Positions 1 through 9,600 of a stretch of DNA of 36,016 nucleotides are shown here, in pieces; the first letter of the stretch is position 1, and each line of letters starts with the position of its first letter. A program made the position numbers and the translations under genes. The DNA lies in IMG/VR virus record IMGVR_UViG_3300032086_004844, positions 1 to 36,016 of that record, one strand, 5' to 3'. The notes under the pieces were generated by a model. It was given only the letters and a program-made list of their open reading frames with translations. It searched no databases and was not told the origin of the DNA. This stretch comes from a virus.

Positions 1-359
1 ACGGCGGCGATGGTGGTGAAGGTGGTGATGGTGGTGACGGCGGCGATGGAGGTGATGGTGGTGAAGGCGGCGATGACACTGTATGTCAAGGCTGCAATTG
101 CCCCGATGCTGGAAAATGCTGTGACAGCACCGACCCTTGCTGTGTAGAAGATAATGAAACTCCCGATCCGTGCTGCAATGATCCAAACCCTTGCTGCGGT
201 GTAGAGTGTTCACCAGACTCTGAAGGCTGCTCATATACCTGTAGAAATGGAGCTTGTGAAAAATCTGATCCTTGTTGTGGCTTAGATTGCTGCGATCCCG
301 GCGATCCTAATGATGGCGGAGGTTCTGATGATGGCGGAGGTCCTCTTATTCCAAGGTAA
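1..359 (+). CDS. 3' fragment of a Gly-Asp/Cys-rich repetitive protein
   Basis: The reading frame is open from base 3 to the TAA at 357-359; the start lies outside the window. The first 24 visible codons form eight GGD/GGE triplets. Then come about 95 residues rich in Cys, with CC-x-DPC type pairs and the module D-P-C-C-G...C...G-C...C...G-x-C that recurs in the next two genes. The tail is Gly/Asp-rich and ends PLIPR. No transmembrane segment or enzymatic motif is visible. The acidic Gly-rich tract looks like a flexible linker or stalk and the Cys modules like small disulfide- or metal-stabilised knots. The shared modules and same orientation make it the first of three related proteins. A surface or fibre role is inference; the family is not recognised. 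Confidence 0.8.
   Translation, partial: GGDGGEGGDGGDGGDGGDGGEGGDDTVCQGCNCPDAGKCCDSTDPCCVEDNETPDPCCNDPNPCCGVECSPDSEGCSYTCRNGACEKSDPCCGLDCCDPGDPNDGGGSDDGGGPLIPR
3..74 (+). repeat. GGD/GGE codon triplet repeat (8 units of 9 bp)
   Basis: Eight contiguous 9-bp units encode Gly-Gly-Asp (six) or Gly-Gly-Glu (two). Synonymous positions vary (GGC, GGT, GGA; GAT, GAC), so the peptide pattern appears conserved more than the DNA. The tract is markedly more GC-rich than the rest of the window and runs off the left edge, so its true length is unknown. Confidence 0.85.
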
Positions 360-398
360 AATATTTTATGATACAAAATCAAAAAGGATATAATTTAA

Positions 399-3300
399 AT
401 GTCTAATCATCAACCACCAGTTCCTACCAATCCTTGTGGAAACTCATGTACAGCAAAATGTGAGGATGGGAAATGCGTAGATCCTTGCCCAAATGGATGT
501 CCACCGTGTCATAGTTGTGGTGCTGATGGTTGTGATCCAGATTTCGATAGTAGTAAATGTGAAATATGTGATAGTAAAACCTGTCAGATTGTAAGCAGTT
601 GCAAAGAAGCAGATTGTGAAGAGTGTCAAAACGGCAGATGTAAAAGTAAATGCGATAGGTTAAAGTGCGAAGAATGCAAAGACGGTAGTTGTGTAGCTAA
701 AAAAGAGGAATGTAAAATATGCAAGAACGGTCGTTTAGCAGATAAATGTAACAGCGGATTGTGTGAGACTTGTACTGACGATAAATGTGAGAGTCTATGT
801 GATCCAAAGTCTTGCGAAGTGTGCGACAACGGAAGCTGTAAGTCGAGTTGTGATTGGAGATTTTGTCTAGAGTGCGTTGATGGTAAATGTGAGCGTACCT
901 GTGGTGGACCAGGAGATCTATGCAGGCGGTGTAATAAGGGTATCTGTGAGACTATTACTCCCGATCCAAAAAAATGTGAGACTTGCACACCAGACAAGGG
1001 AGTTCATAGTTTATGTGACATTGAAAACGGAGAAACTTGCTGCGATGGAACTTGCTGCGATAATTGTTCAAAATGTTTAGGGGGAAATAGCTCTAATAGT
1101 GCGACATGCTTCCCCAAAGCCTGGCCAGAGCGCTGTGAAACTTGCGATCCAGAAACAGGAGAAATCTCAGCCTGCGATGAGTCAAAATGTGAAGAATGTG
1201 TCCGTACGGGTACTAGAGAATATAGTTGCCAAAACAGGTGTAATAAAACGGTTACCGGCATAGATACTAGCTGTTATGAATGTGAAGACGGAGAGTGTAA
1301 GTTTAAATGCAAAACAGAAGAATGCGAAAGATGTACTGGTGCTACATTCAATGAGAATGGAAGGGCTACCTCGTTTGCATGTAAACAAGCATGTACAGGA
1401 GACTGTGCTCGATGCGTAGATGGGAACTGTCTACGGACAGGGTGTCCTGCGTGTCACACCTGCAATAGTAATGGTTGGGGCTACTCCTGTGACTATAATT
1501 GCAAACCAAAGTGTGAAGTTTGTAATGAGGATGGTCGTTGTGAAGATCCAGCCGCTGAGGCATGCAAGGACTCAGATCCAACAGGTTGTGGCTGCTATGG
1601 GCACAAGTCAGAAGGCGCTGCCTGCTTCTCATACACCCCCAGATGCTCTAATCCAAGATGGACACCTCAATGCATTAACGGCGCCCCTGCAAGTCCAGGA
1701 GAAGTCAACTGCGATACTTGTGAAATTGAACCTAGGGAAGAAAGACCACCACCTCGACCATGCAAATTTGACAACAGTTGTAGCCAATGTGTGGCTGGTA
1801 AATGCGAAGATGTGGCACTAGTTGGGCTTGAAAATTGTGAATCTCATTGTCCACTAGATGGAGCATATAACCCTGTTTTTCGTTGCTGTGACGCATGTTA
1901 TGATAAAGCAAGAGATCATGCAAAAGGCGGTAAAAATTGTAGTTATGAGCTTTTTTCACAAGATGATATTCGCCTCGATCCGTTTTCATGCACAAGATAT
2001 TTGTATCGTAAACGGGTATGTGACAACATAGTTTGTACTCATATACCATATGGTTGCGAAGAGGGAAAAGAGACAGAAGTGGGAGAGAGTGAGTTGGTAC
2101 GTGTTACTGATTGTTCTTGTGAAATAAATCCATGCTGTTCAACAGATCCTGAAACAGGAGAAGATGTAATCACAACACCAACATGCTGTGAAGCAAGCGA
2201 AGAATACGATGAGAAATGTTGCGAGCCATCCAATGTCGTTGATTTCCTATGCTGTCAAGATTCAGAACACGCATGCTGTTCCGACCCAAACAGTCCTGAG
2301 TGTACATGCGATGGAGTCATAGAATTTCAAAGCAATCCTTGTTGTATGTATCAAGATGATGAAACCGCATACAATTGTTGTGAAAACGGTACTAGTCAAA
2401 TATGCTGCGAAGGCTCAGCTTCTTATGATGCTGATTGTTGCGCAGGCAATGAATGCTGTGAATCTAGTCCCAACTATGACCCAAAATGCTGTAGTAAAAC
2501 AGAAGGTTTTAGTCAAGCTTGCTGTGACGATGAAAATTGTTGCAATGGAGGGAATGAATGTTGTGCATCTAGTCCCAACTACAACCCAATTTGTTGCCGA
2601 ACGTCAGATGCTTGGGATCCAATATGCTGTGACGATGCAAATTCTCCCTGTTGCAGGGGTGATGAGTGCTATCGGTACCGTAGTGGTAATTGTACACCAG
2701 TCTCAAATCCTTGCTGTGGTATTACGTGCGAACCAAGTTCAAATGGATGCGCAAGATCATGCTTTGAAGGAACATGTATACAAGACGATCCTTGCTGTGG
2801 AGACGAGGACCCTGCTTGCTGCCAACTGTCGCCCGATGGAAGTAAACCCCCATGCCCTTCAGATCCAGGTTCCGGTTGTAGTTATCAGTGCATAAATGGA
2901 GTATGCATTCCATTCAGCGACCCCTGTTGCCCAGATAGCGAAGACTATGACCCGTCGTGCTGCCCAAGAGATCCGTCTTATGATCCGTGCTGCTTTCTAG
3001 ATTGCGGTAATGATGCAGATGATTGCTCAACCTCTTGTGAAGCTACAGGAAGATTTACTGCTGAATGTGTAAAAGATGATCCTTGTTGCGGTTTTGACTG
3101 TCCAAAAAATGATGCAGACCCTGGCTGTTCAATGCGATGTGTAATCATTAATAATAAACCTTTTTGCGATTATGTCGACGCAGTATGTTGCCCATCTCAT
3201 GCAGACTACGATGAAGCATGTTGCGAACAAGGTCCTTGCTGCGCAGATAATTTTGATGCTACCTGCTGCCCAGATAGTGATACTTACGATAAAGTTTGCT

Positions 3301-4196
3301 GTGATGATCCAGATGACCCATGCTGTTCCTCTAATGACAATGACATATGCTGCCCAACATCACCATCCTACGACAAAGCCTGCTGTGAAGATCCGTCCGG
3401 ACCTTGCTGCATCACTGCTCAAGACTTTGATGCTAGTTGCTGTCCTGACGATCCATCTTATAATGCAGACTGCTGCCCTCCAAATGGTAAATGCTGTGTA
3501 CCAGATTGCGGCACTGACGAAAATGGCTGCTCCACTTCATGCAAAAATAACACTTGCGTAAAAGACGATCTTTGTTGTGGCGTTCCTTGCGATGATGTAG
3601 ATGGTTGTACCAGGTCTTGCGTAGATGGAGTATGTGTATATGACGATGCATGTTGTCAAAAAGAAGGAACATGCTGCACAGAAGATGATCCTATATGTTG
3701 TCAGATCGAAAAAAATGGCGGCTGTCCCAATGACGGCGATTGTCCACAGAGTTGCAAAAATGGATCTTGTAAAAAAGACGACCCTTGTTGCGATAATACA
3801 TGCCGCCAATGCGAAACCTGCATTCCTTCTGGTACCGGTAATTTTTATGATTGCTTTAATGAATGCAATACCTCTCAATGTGACCAAACCTGCTTGAATG
3901 GAGATTGCGTACAGCTTGATCCTTGTTGCGGGATAGATTGTCCTACCTTGTCTGATGGTTGTGCAAGAAGATGTGAAATGGGTGTATGTGTACAAGAAGA
4001 TCCTTGCTGTGCAGGTAATGCTCCAGCATGTTGCAGAAATCCAGGAGACGGTTGCTGTCAAGCAGAGGTACAGACGAAGTTAGCGGGCGGCAAGTGGCCA
4101 CCAACAGACGCCAAGGGTTGTCAGCTCAGATGTATTAGTGTCGGTAACGGTTCAGCTGAATTTGTAAAAGAAGACCCATGTTGTGGTGCAGAATAA
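399..4196 (+). CDS. Giant cysteine-rich repeat protein (1265 aa)
   Basis: The start ATG at 399 follows AAGGA (384-388) with 10-base spacing. By hand count about one residue in five is Cys. Two zones are visible. Residues 1 to about 560 carry repeats of the form C-x2-C-x2-G-x-C-x3-C, mostly with acidic or Lys spacers. From about 570 to the end, CC pairs dominate, in units such as YDxxCC, and in a longer module DPCCG-x-DC...GC-x3-C-x2-G-x-C-x2-DDPCC, shared with both neighbours. No signal peptide, membrane helix or catalytic motif is seen. The regular spacing suggests a string of tiny disulfide- or metal-stabilised domains forming an extended fibre. It is most likely a virion surface or host-contact protein because it sits among other repeat and propeller proteins. 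I cannot name the family. The coding call is secure; the role is inference. Confidence 0.9.
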   Translation: MSNHQPPVPTNPCGNSCTAKCEDGKCVDPCPNGCPPCHSCGADGCDPDFDSSKCEICDSKTCQIVSSCKEADCEECQNGRCKSKCDRLKCEECKDGSCVAKKEECKICKNGRLADKCNSGLCETCTDDKCESLCDPKSCEVCDNGSCKSSCDWRFCLECVDGKCERTCGGPGDLCRRCNKGICETITPDPKKCETCTPDKGVHSLCDIENGETCCDGTCCDNCSKCLGGNSSNSATCFPKAWPERCETCDPETGEISACDESKCEECVRTGTREYSCQNRCNKTVTGIDTSCYECEDGECKFKCKTEECERCTGATFNENGRATSFACKQACTGDCARCVDGNCLRTGCPACHTCNSNGWGYSCDYNCKPKCEVCNEDGRCEDPAAEACKDSDPTGCGCYGHKSEGAACFSYTPRCSNPRWTPQCINGAPASPGEVNCDTCEIEPREERPPPRPCKFDNSCSQCVAGKCEDVALVGLENCESHCPLDGAYNPVFRCCDACYDKARDHAKGGKNCSYELFSQDDIRLDPFSCTRYLYRKRVCDNIVCTHIPYGCEEGKETEVGESELVRVTDCSCEINPCCSTDPETGEDVITTPTCCEASEEYDEKCCEPSNVVDFLCCQDSEHACCSDPNSPECTCDGVIEFQSNPCCMYQDDETAYNCCENGTSQICCEGSASYDADCCAGNECCESSPNYDPKCCSKTEGFSQACCDDENCCNGGNECCASSPNYNPICCRTSDAWDPICCDDANSPCCRGDECYRYRSGNCTPVSNPCCGITCEPSSNGCARSCFEGTCIQDDPCCGDEDPACCQLSPDGSKPPCPSDPGSGCSYQCINGVCIPFSDPCCPDSEDYDPSCCPRDPSYDPCCFLDCGNDADDCSTSCEATGRFTAECVKDDPCCGFDCPKNDADPGCSMRCVIINNKPFCDYVDAVCCPSHADYDEACCEQGPCCADNFDATCCPDSDTYDKVCCDDPDDPCCSSNDNDICCPTSPSYDKACCEDPSGPCCITAQDFDASCCPDDPSYNADCCPPNGKCCVPDCGTDENGCSTSCKNNTCVKDDLCCGVPCDDVDGCTRSCVDGVCVYDDACCQKEGTCCTEDDPICCQIEKNGGCPNDGDCPQSCKNGSCKKDDPCCDNTCRQCETCIPSGTGNFYDCFNECNTSQCDQTCLNGDCVQLDPCCGIDCPTLSDGCARRCEMGVCVQEDPCCAGNAPACCRNPGDGCCQAEVQTKLAGGKWPPTDAKGCQLRCISVGNGSAEFVKEDPCCGAE

Positions 4197-4212
4197 CCAG
4201 GAGTTTTTAAAT

Positions 4213-7200
4213 ATGTCCAACCACTGCTGCGAGAGTGACGATCCAATATGTTGCCAGATAGGTACATGTCCCAATTCAGCTAATGGATGTCCACAAACTT
4301 GCATAGACGGAGCATGTAGGGAGATCTGTACTATAAATAATGCAGCTAATGACTGTACAAAAATGTGTATTAGCGGAAATTGTGTTAATGTAGATCCTTG
4401 CTGTGGTAATGCCGATCCTGAATGCTGTAAAAGTAATGTAAAATGCGATCCAATTACTACTAGAACGGTATTTGGTAATATACTATGTCCCACTCATTGC
4501 GAGAATGGTAAGTGTGTACTAGACGATGAATGTTGTGGTCGTTTTGACTGTTGCACATCCAATTTTTGTGCAGGAATAGAAATAGATGGATGCCCTACAA
4601 TATGCAAGGATAACGTGTGCGTCAAAGAACGTTGCTGCAGTAATGGTGATTTTGATAATTGTTGCGATAGTGTCGATCCTTGTTGTGAAATTGATAATAG
4701 TGGAGGCTGTCCTAGCATAAACGGATGTGCCCAAGAGTGTAAGAACGGGAAATGTGTTGTTAGTAATCCATGTTGTTTAGAAGATTCAGACTTAAAGGAA
4801 TGTTGTGAGGCCACAGACAAGAAATGTTGCCAGTTAGAGAAACTGGGTAGTGGTTGTGCTGGAAAAAATACATCACAGTGTACATACGATTGTGTTGACG
4901 GAGAGTGTATTCCTAACGACGATTGTTGCAATACTACTAATCCCACTTGCTGTTTTATTAATAAGAATTTCGGTGGTTGTGATAAGGGTCTTAAACAAAG
5001 TACTAAATATGACCCTGATATAAATTGTGATGTGTATATTTGCGTACCAGATTGTCCCGCTATCCCTCCGACAGAATGTGAAAAAACCTGTCGCACGATA
5101 ACAAAGGTTTACGAAAATGGCTGTCTTGTAGATATAGTGTGTGAAGATTGTGATTGTCCCGAAGCTCCACCCCCTATTACATGTCCTATTAATTGCACTG
5201 TTGTTCCTATTGATAATGGCTGTGTAATTGGCTATTATTGTGATTGTGATTGTCCTCTACCACCTCCTGTTGACTGTCCAGAGAACACATGCGATATAAT
5301 ACCCGTAAAAGTTAATGGCTGCATTGTTGGATACACATGCGAACCTTGCCCACCAGACGATTGTCCTCCACCACCTCCTGTTGACTGTGCAGAGGACACA
5401 TGCGATATAATACCCGTAAAAGTTAATGGCTGCATTGTTGGATACACATGCGAACCTTGTCCACCAGACGATTGTCCTCCACCACCTCCTGTTGAATGTG
5501 CAGAGGACACATGCAACATAACACCCGTAAAAGTTAATGGCTGCATTGTTGGACACAGATGCGAACCTTGTCCATCAGATTGCCCTCCAGAACCTCTTCC
5601 AATTTCCTGTAGTTCGCAATGCACAACCGAACCCATCAAAGACAGAAAATGCATAATTGGCTGGAAATGTGTCGATTGTAATAAATGTCCACCAGCTCCG
5701 CCAGTGCAATGTGCTCCAAACGCTAATATTTGTGACCACAAGCCAATATTAGATAATGATCAATGTGTCGTTGGCTTTGACTGCATTCCATGCGACGAGG
5801 ACTGCCCACCTGCACCACCTATAAATTGTCAAAATAGTTGTGGTAGTACTCCTAAAACAAACTCTAAAGGATGTATTACTGGTCACATTTGTCTACCGTG
5901 CGATGACCCAAAATGTCCAGAAGCTCCCCCAGTCAAATGTCCAGCAAATTCGTGCGGCTGGACTCCTATTCCAGATGAAAAAGGATGCGTAGTAGACTAT
6001 ACCTGCATACTATGCAAAGAAGACTGTGACCCTGCGCCACCTATAAATTGCCCAAATAGTTGTGGCAGTACACCACTGACCAACGATCAAGGGTGTGTAA
6101 TATCACACAAATGCAAACCTTGCGAGAATGATGATTGTCCACTAGTACCAATGCCTATGTGTCCACCTGACTCATGCGACATGTTGGTAGAATATGACGA
6201 CAAAAAATGTCCAGTTAAATACACATGCGTACCATGTAATAATGATTGTGACGATACCCCAGCAATCGACTGCCCGATTGACACCTGTGACATACAGCAA
6301 GTATTACAAAATGGCTGTGTAGTTGACTATGAGTGCATACCGTGCCAAAAACCCAAAGATTGTCCAAATATTCCAACACCTGTATGTGCCCCTAATTTCT
6401 CTTTTAAAACACTTTATGACAAAGATACAGGTTGTCCAATAGAACATACATGTATTCCTCTAGATACTGATTGTGAAATTGTTAAACAGGCAGATTGTCC
6501 AGAAAATACATGCGACACAATTCCTATTATTACTGATGATGGATGTACAGTAGGATTCGATTGCGTACCATGTGAATGTCCAAATGCTATTATCTCTTGT
6601 CCGGAAAACACTTGTGACATCATTACCGTAAAGGTTAATCATTGTGATACTTTTGTTTGTGAAGAATGCAAGTGTCCACAAACAGCACTACCCGCATGTA
6701 AATCCGATCAAGAATTAGTTACATCTCTAGATTCAGCTGGCTGTCCATACTATTATTGTGAAACTATATCTCCTAAGACTTTAAGTGGAGCTCAAATAAA
6801 TTCGTATCCAAACTATGGCGATAGTTATAGTGTTGGGGAGTCTATAGAAATACAATATTTCTCTGAGATTCCATTTGTTATCAATGATATGCGTATGCCA
6901 TATATAGCCATTATAACAGATAATAATGTTGTACTTAAAGCATATCCAGACTTTAATCACCCGAATAACAGTATAAACACAGAACCAGAATATAATATGA
7001 TAGTAGGAGATGATGGTAATATTATTAAAGCGTATAATACTCTTATCTTTTCTTATGTTATACAAGATGATGATGAGGCCATATCCTCACCATTTTCACT
7101 CTCAAGTTCATTTATAGACTATAATGGCTTTATTTTTGCTAATCTTGAAAATAAACGTATAGACCTTTCAAAGCCTGCCACAGAACCAGTTAGATTATAT

Positions 7201-8559
7201 CTTAGGAGCCCTAATACAAAATATATTAACGATAATACTTTGAGACTAAATGATGTGCTTATTTCTGCCAATAATAAAAAATATAGCACAGGAGAAATAT
7301 TTACGCTATCTATAGCATTAGATCAACCTGTTAGCATATTAACATTAGAAGATAAAAATAATGTTAAGCTTAATATTGAATATGGTAATGATGTTTATAC
7401 TTTTAACTTTGATATGACGCTAGATAGTATTGATAATACAGAAAATTCATCAATACTTACCTTTAAATATACAATTACTGATAAAGACTATTTTGACAGT
7501 AATAATAATTTTGTAGATGGTCATTACATAAGAATTAAAGATGTTTCTGGTTCAAGTTTGGTTACTAATCAAAATATTGTTACAGATACAATAGCGAATC
7601 TAGATATATCTCAATATTTACCTGCAGATAATTTATCATTTAATTCTACATCATATATCTCAAATCCTACAGAAGCTATAACTACAGATAATAACATATT
7701 GATCATTAATGACAATAATACTATTTCAATTATAGACGATGAATCTCTTAGCATGATTGGTCTAATTAATAATATTGATCAAAATATAACAGATGCTGTA
7801 TTTTTAGATAATGGTTTGATAGCCGTATCAACAGATGATAATACTGTTACAATCCTAGATAGCAAAAATGCTTCCAGAATAATAAATACTGTGAACCAAA
7901 TATCTGGTACTATTAATAGTTTAGATTCTAGTGGCGATAATCTAATCATTAATACAGATAAAGATATACTTAGTATAAATACATATGAATTAAAACCAGA
8001 TATTTATACTGTTCAAAAACTTAATCCTACTAGTAATATAGATATTAGTTTTGTAGATAAGCCAAATAATGTACTTTATGTCATTGATAGTGTAGCAAAA
8101 GAAATTGTTGCTATCAATATTAATAATGGATCAGCCGTTAACTCATTTAAAACCAATAATAATATTACTGATATTGTCGTCAAAGATGATACGATCTATG
8201 CGGTAACTGATCAAAATCAATTTATATCATACAACACAGACACTGGAGAAATCTTAGATTCATTATTTATAGATAGAGGAAATAATAGTTTGACTATTGC
8301 TGGAGATGTTATTTTAATAGGCAATGATATAACTAATACGATTAGAAAGTATGATACATCAACAAATACTATAACTGATACTATCGGCAGTGGAGGAATT
8401 AGGCTAATAAAAACTTTATTTATAGGCAATATAATCTATACCGTTAATAAAGATAGTAATACTATTATCAAAATTAATATAAATACTAACCAAGTAGAAA
8501 ATTATTGTCCACCCCCATTCTTTGCTACAGTATTACCACCTATACCGGAAATATCATAA
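4213..8559 (+). CDS. Modular Cys-rich protein with C-terminal beta-propeller (1448 aa)
   Basis: I chose ATG 4213 over the in-frame ATG 4183: CAGGAG (4198-4203) sits 9 bases upstream, and the product then begins MSNH like the preceding gene. Residues 1-270 repeat the CC/DPCC modules of the two upstream genes. Residues about 275-849 hold about 16 units of roughly 35 residues, with Cys-Pro-rich starts (CPxxPPxxC), a central C, then GC-x-V-x-Y-x-C-x-x-C, vaguely antistasin-like in Cys spacing. Cys then stops abruptly at C849. A Cys-free, Asn/Asp/Ile-rich half follows: about 850-1140 beta-rich unknown domains, then about 1150-1440 repeated short blades (for example NTVTILDS, NTIRKYDT) typical of YVTN-like beta-propellers. 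It ends with a CPPPFF tail. Composition shifts sharply at the junction, suggesting a fusion. It is likely a fibre or adhesin with a stalk and a binding head. Confidence 0.9.
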   Translation: MSNHCCESDDPICCQIGTCPNSANGCPQTCIDGACREICTINNAANDCTKMCISGNCVNVDPCCGNADPECCKSNVKCDPITTRTVFGNILCPTHCENGKCVLDDECCGRFDCCTSNFCAGIEIDGCPTICKDNVCVKERCCSNGDFDNCCDSVDPCCEIDNSGGCPSINGCAQECKNGKCVVSNPCCLEDSDLKECCEATDKKCCQLEKLGSGCAGKNTSQCTYDCVDGECIPNDDCCNTTNPTCCFINKNFGGCDKGLKQSTKYDPDINCDVYICVPDCPAIPPTECEKTCRTITKVYENGCLVDIVCEDCDCPEAPPPITCPINCTVVPIDNGCVIGYYCDCDCPLPPPVDCPENTCDIIPVKVNGCIVGYTCEPCPPDDCPPPPPVDCAEDTCDIIPVKVNGCIVGYTCEPCPPDDCPPPPPVECAEDTCNITPVKVNGCIVGHRCEPCPSDCPPEPLPISCSSQCTTEPIKDRKCIIGWKCVDCNKCPPAPPVQCAPNANICDHKPILDNDQCVVGFDCIPCDEDCPPAPPINCQNSCGSTPKTNSKGCITGHICLPCDDPKCPEAPPVKCPANSCGWTPIPDEKGCVVDYTCILCKEDCDPAPPINCPNSCGSTPLTNDQGCVISHKCKPCENDDCPLVPMPMCPPDSCDMLVEYDDKKCPVKYTCVPCNNDCDDTPAIDCPIDTCDIQQVLQNGCVVDYECIPCQKPKDCPNIPTPVCAPNFSFKTLYDKDTGCPIEHTCIPLDTDCEIVKQADCPENTCDTIPIITDDGCTVGFDCVPCECPNAIISCPENTCDIITVKVNHCDTFVCEECKCPQTALPACKSDQELVTSLDSAGCPYYYCETISPKTLSGAQINSYPNYGDSYSVGESIEIQYFSEIPFVINDMRMPYIAIITDNNVVLKAYPDFNHPNNSINTEPEYNMIVGDDGNIIKAYNTLIFSYVIQDDDEAISSPFSLSSSFIDYNGFIFANLENKRIDLSKPATEPVRLYLRSPNTKYINDNTLRLNDVLISANNKKYSTGEIFTLSIALDQPVSILTLEDKNNVKLNIEYGNDVYTFNFDMTLDSIDNTENSSILTFKYTITDKDYFDSNNNFVDGHYIRIKDVSGSSLVTNQNIVTDTIANLDISQYLPADNLSFNSTSYISNPTEAITTDNNILIINDNNTISIIDDESLSMIGLINNIDQNITDAVFLDNGLIAVSTDDNTVTILDSKNASRIINTVNQISGTINSLDSSGDNLIINTDKDILSINTYELKPDIYTVQKLNPTSNIDISFVDKPNNVLYVIDSVAKEIVAININNGSAVNSFKTNNNITDIVVKDDTIYAVTDQNQFISYNTDTGEILDSLFIDRGNNSLTIAGDVILIGNDITNTIRKYDTSTNTITDTIGSGGIRLIKTLFIGNIIYTVNKDSNTIIKININTNQVENYCPPPFFATVLPPIPEIS
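5248..5580 (+). repeat. Three near-identical 111-bp tandem repeats in the Cys-Pro module
   Basis: Copies start at 5248, 5359 and 5470, each 111 bp (37 codons), in frame. Each copy encodes DC-P-x-PPPV-[DE]C ... TC[DN]I ... VKVNGCIVG ... CEPCP. Copies 1 and 2 differ at only a few bases, and copy 3 has a handful more changes. Flanking units of the same module are far more diverged, so this is a recent local duplication. Confidence 0.9.
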
Positions 8560-9434
8560 TGATTAACCCCAACAACGAACAATTACATAAAACCACATTT
8601 AATAATCTAATTGTAAGAGACAAAGAATTTATTGATAAAAAAATGTCTTATTCAAATTATAACAATATCCAATTTATTAATTGCTCTTTTCAAAATTGTG
8701 ATATTAGTAATACCAACTGGAATAATTGTTTAATCTATAACGGTTCAATAGATAGTACTAGTTTTTCTAATAGTTCTTTATCCAAAATCACTATGAATAA
8801 TATGGATTTGACCAATTCCAACCTCAACAACTGTAACATAGATAATTTAAGAATAGACAATAGCACACTAGATGATGTAGATTTTCTTTCTTCACAAATT
8901 AAACAATCTATATTAAATAAAAATGCTCTTAAAATGTGTTCTTTTAATTATGCCAATATATTAGATTTTTATGTAAATGAGTCATCATTATCAGAATGCT
9001 TATTTGAAAGGCTGGTATCATCGAATATCTTCCTTCACATCTGCAACATGGAAAACACAAGCTTTTTGCAATCTGTTTTAAAACAAATCTCCATATGTGA
9101 TTGCAATTTAATGTTAATTGATTTTAATCAAAGTGATTTAAGTAATGGCCTGATCTGTCAATCTAATAATAATTACAATATTGTTGACACCAATTTTTCT
9201 GAGTCGAATATTAGTAATCTAAGACTAGACAGCACCATCATGCAAAACTGTAAACTTAATCATTTAAACTTTAAAAATACATTCATAAATAATATAGATA
9301 TTAGTAATTCTGAAATAAAATATAGTAATTTAGCTACTATTAATATTGATCAATTAAATATGTGTAATAGTGTATCTATAAAAGGAAGCATCCCACCAAC
9401 CGGCAAAACTTTTGGAGACTTGTGTAAAACATAA
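8559..9434 (+). CDS. Pentapeptide-repeat-like beta-helix protein (291 aa)
   Basis: ATG 8559 shares its A with the stop of the preceding gene (TAATG), and I prefer it to the in-frame ATG 8505 buried in that gene. From about residue 15 onward the protein is a continuous series of five-residue steps with a central Leu, Ile, Phe or Met and Asn/Ser/Asp/Cys flanks (for example CSFQN CDISN TNWNN). This is the signature of the right-handed quadrilateral beta-helix of pentapeptide repeats. The Asn content is very high. The last 25 residues break the pattern. No enzymatic motif or signal is visible. Its translational coupling to the propeller protein and its place in the repeat-protein block suggest a fibre or decoration component. 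Fold assignment is fairly safe; function is not known. Confidence 0.85.
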   Translation: MINPNNEQLHKTTFNNLIVRDKEFIDKKMSYSNYNNIQFINCSFQNCDISNTNWNNCLIYNGSIDSTSFSNSSLSKITMNNMDLTNSNLNNCNIDNLRIDNSTLDDVDFLSSQIKQSILNKNALKMCSFNYANILDFYVNESSLSECLFERLVSSNIFLHICNMENTSFLQSVLKQISICDCNLMLIDFNQSDLSNGLICQSNNNYNIVDTNFSESNISNLRLDSTIMQNCKLNHLNFKNTFINNIDISNSEIKYSNLATINIDQLNMCNSVSIKGSIPPTGKTFGDLCKT

Positions 9435-9443
9435 GATAAATAT

Positions 9444-9557
9444 ATGTGTGGATTATTACAGATAATGATCAATCAATGTCCTAAAGATAACCCAGACTGT
9501 GCATCCCTACCGGCAATTGTTACATCGGCCTGTGGTGGAAGTGGAGGATCTACTTGA
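9444..9557 (+). CDS. Possible 37-aa small protein
   Basis: An ORF of 38 codons from ATG 9444 to TGA 9555-9557 fills most of the gap between the pentapeptide-repeat gene and the next gene. The product starts MCGLLQIM, contains CPKDNPDC and ends in a flexible GGSGGST tail. The ribosome site is weak (AAGATAA just upstream). The two Cys in a CPxxxPxC arrangement recall the Cys-rich genes upstream, so it could be a small relative or a decayed remnant. The gap is otherwise unexplained in this tightly packed genome. Coding status is uncertain. Confidence 0.4.
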   Translation: MCGLLQIMINQCPKDNPDCASLPAIVTSACGGSGGST

Positions 9558-9600
9558 ATGTGTTTAATAAAAAACCGTCTTAAATTAAGAATTGAGAAAT

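Noticed and set aside
5248-5580. CRISPR-like array
   Set aside because: The repeats are contiguous coding units without unique spacers.
626-5741. Several long antisense ORFs opposite the Cys-rich genes
   Set aside because: They mirror the repeated Cys codons of the sense strand and produce low-complexity Ser/His/Gln peptides without ribosome sites.
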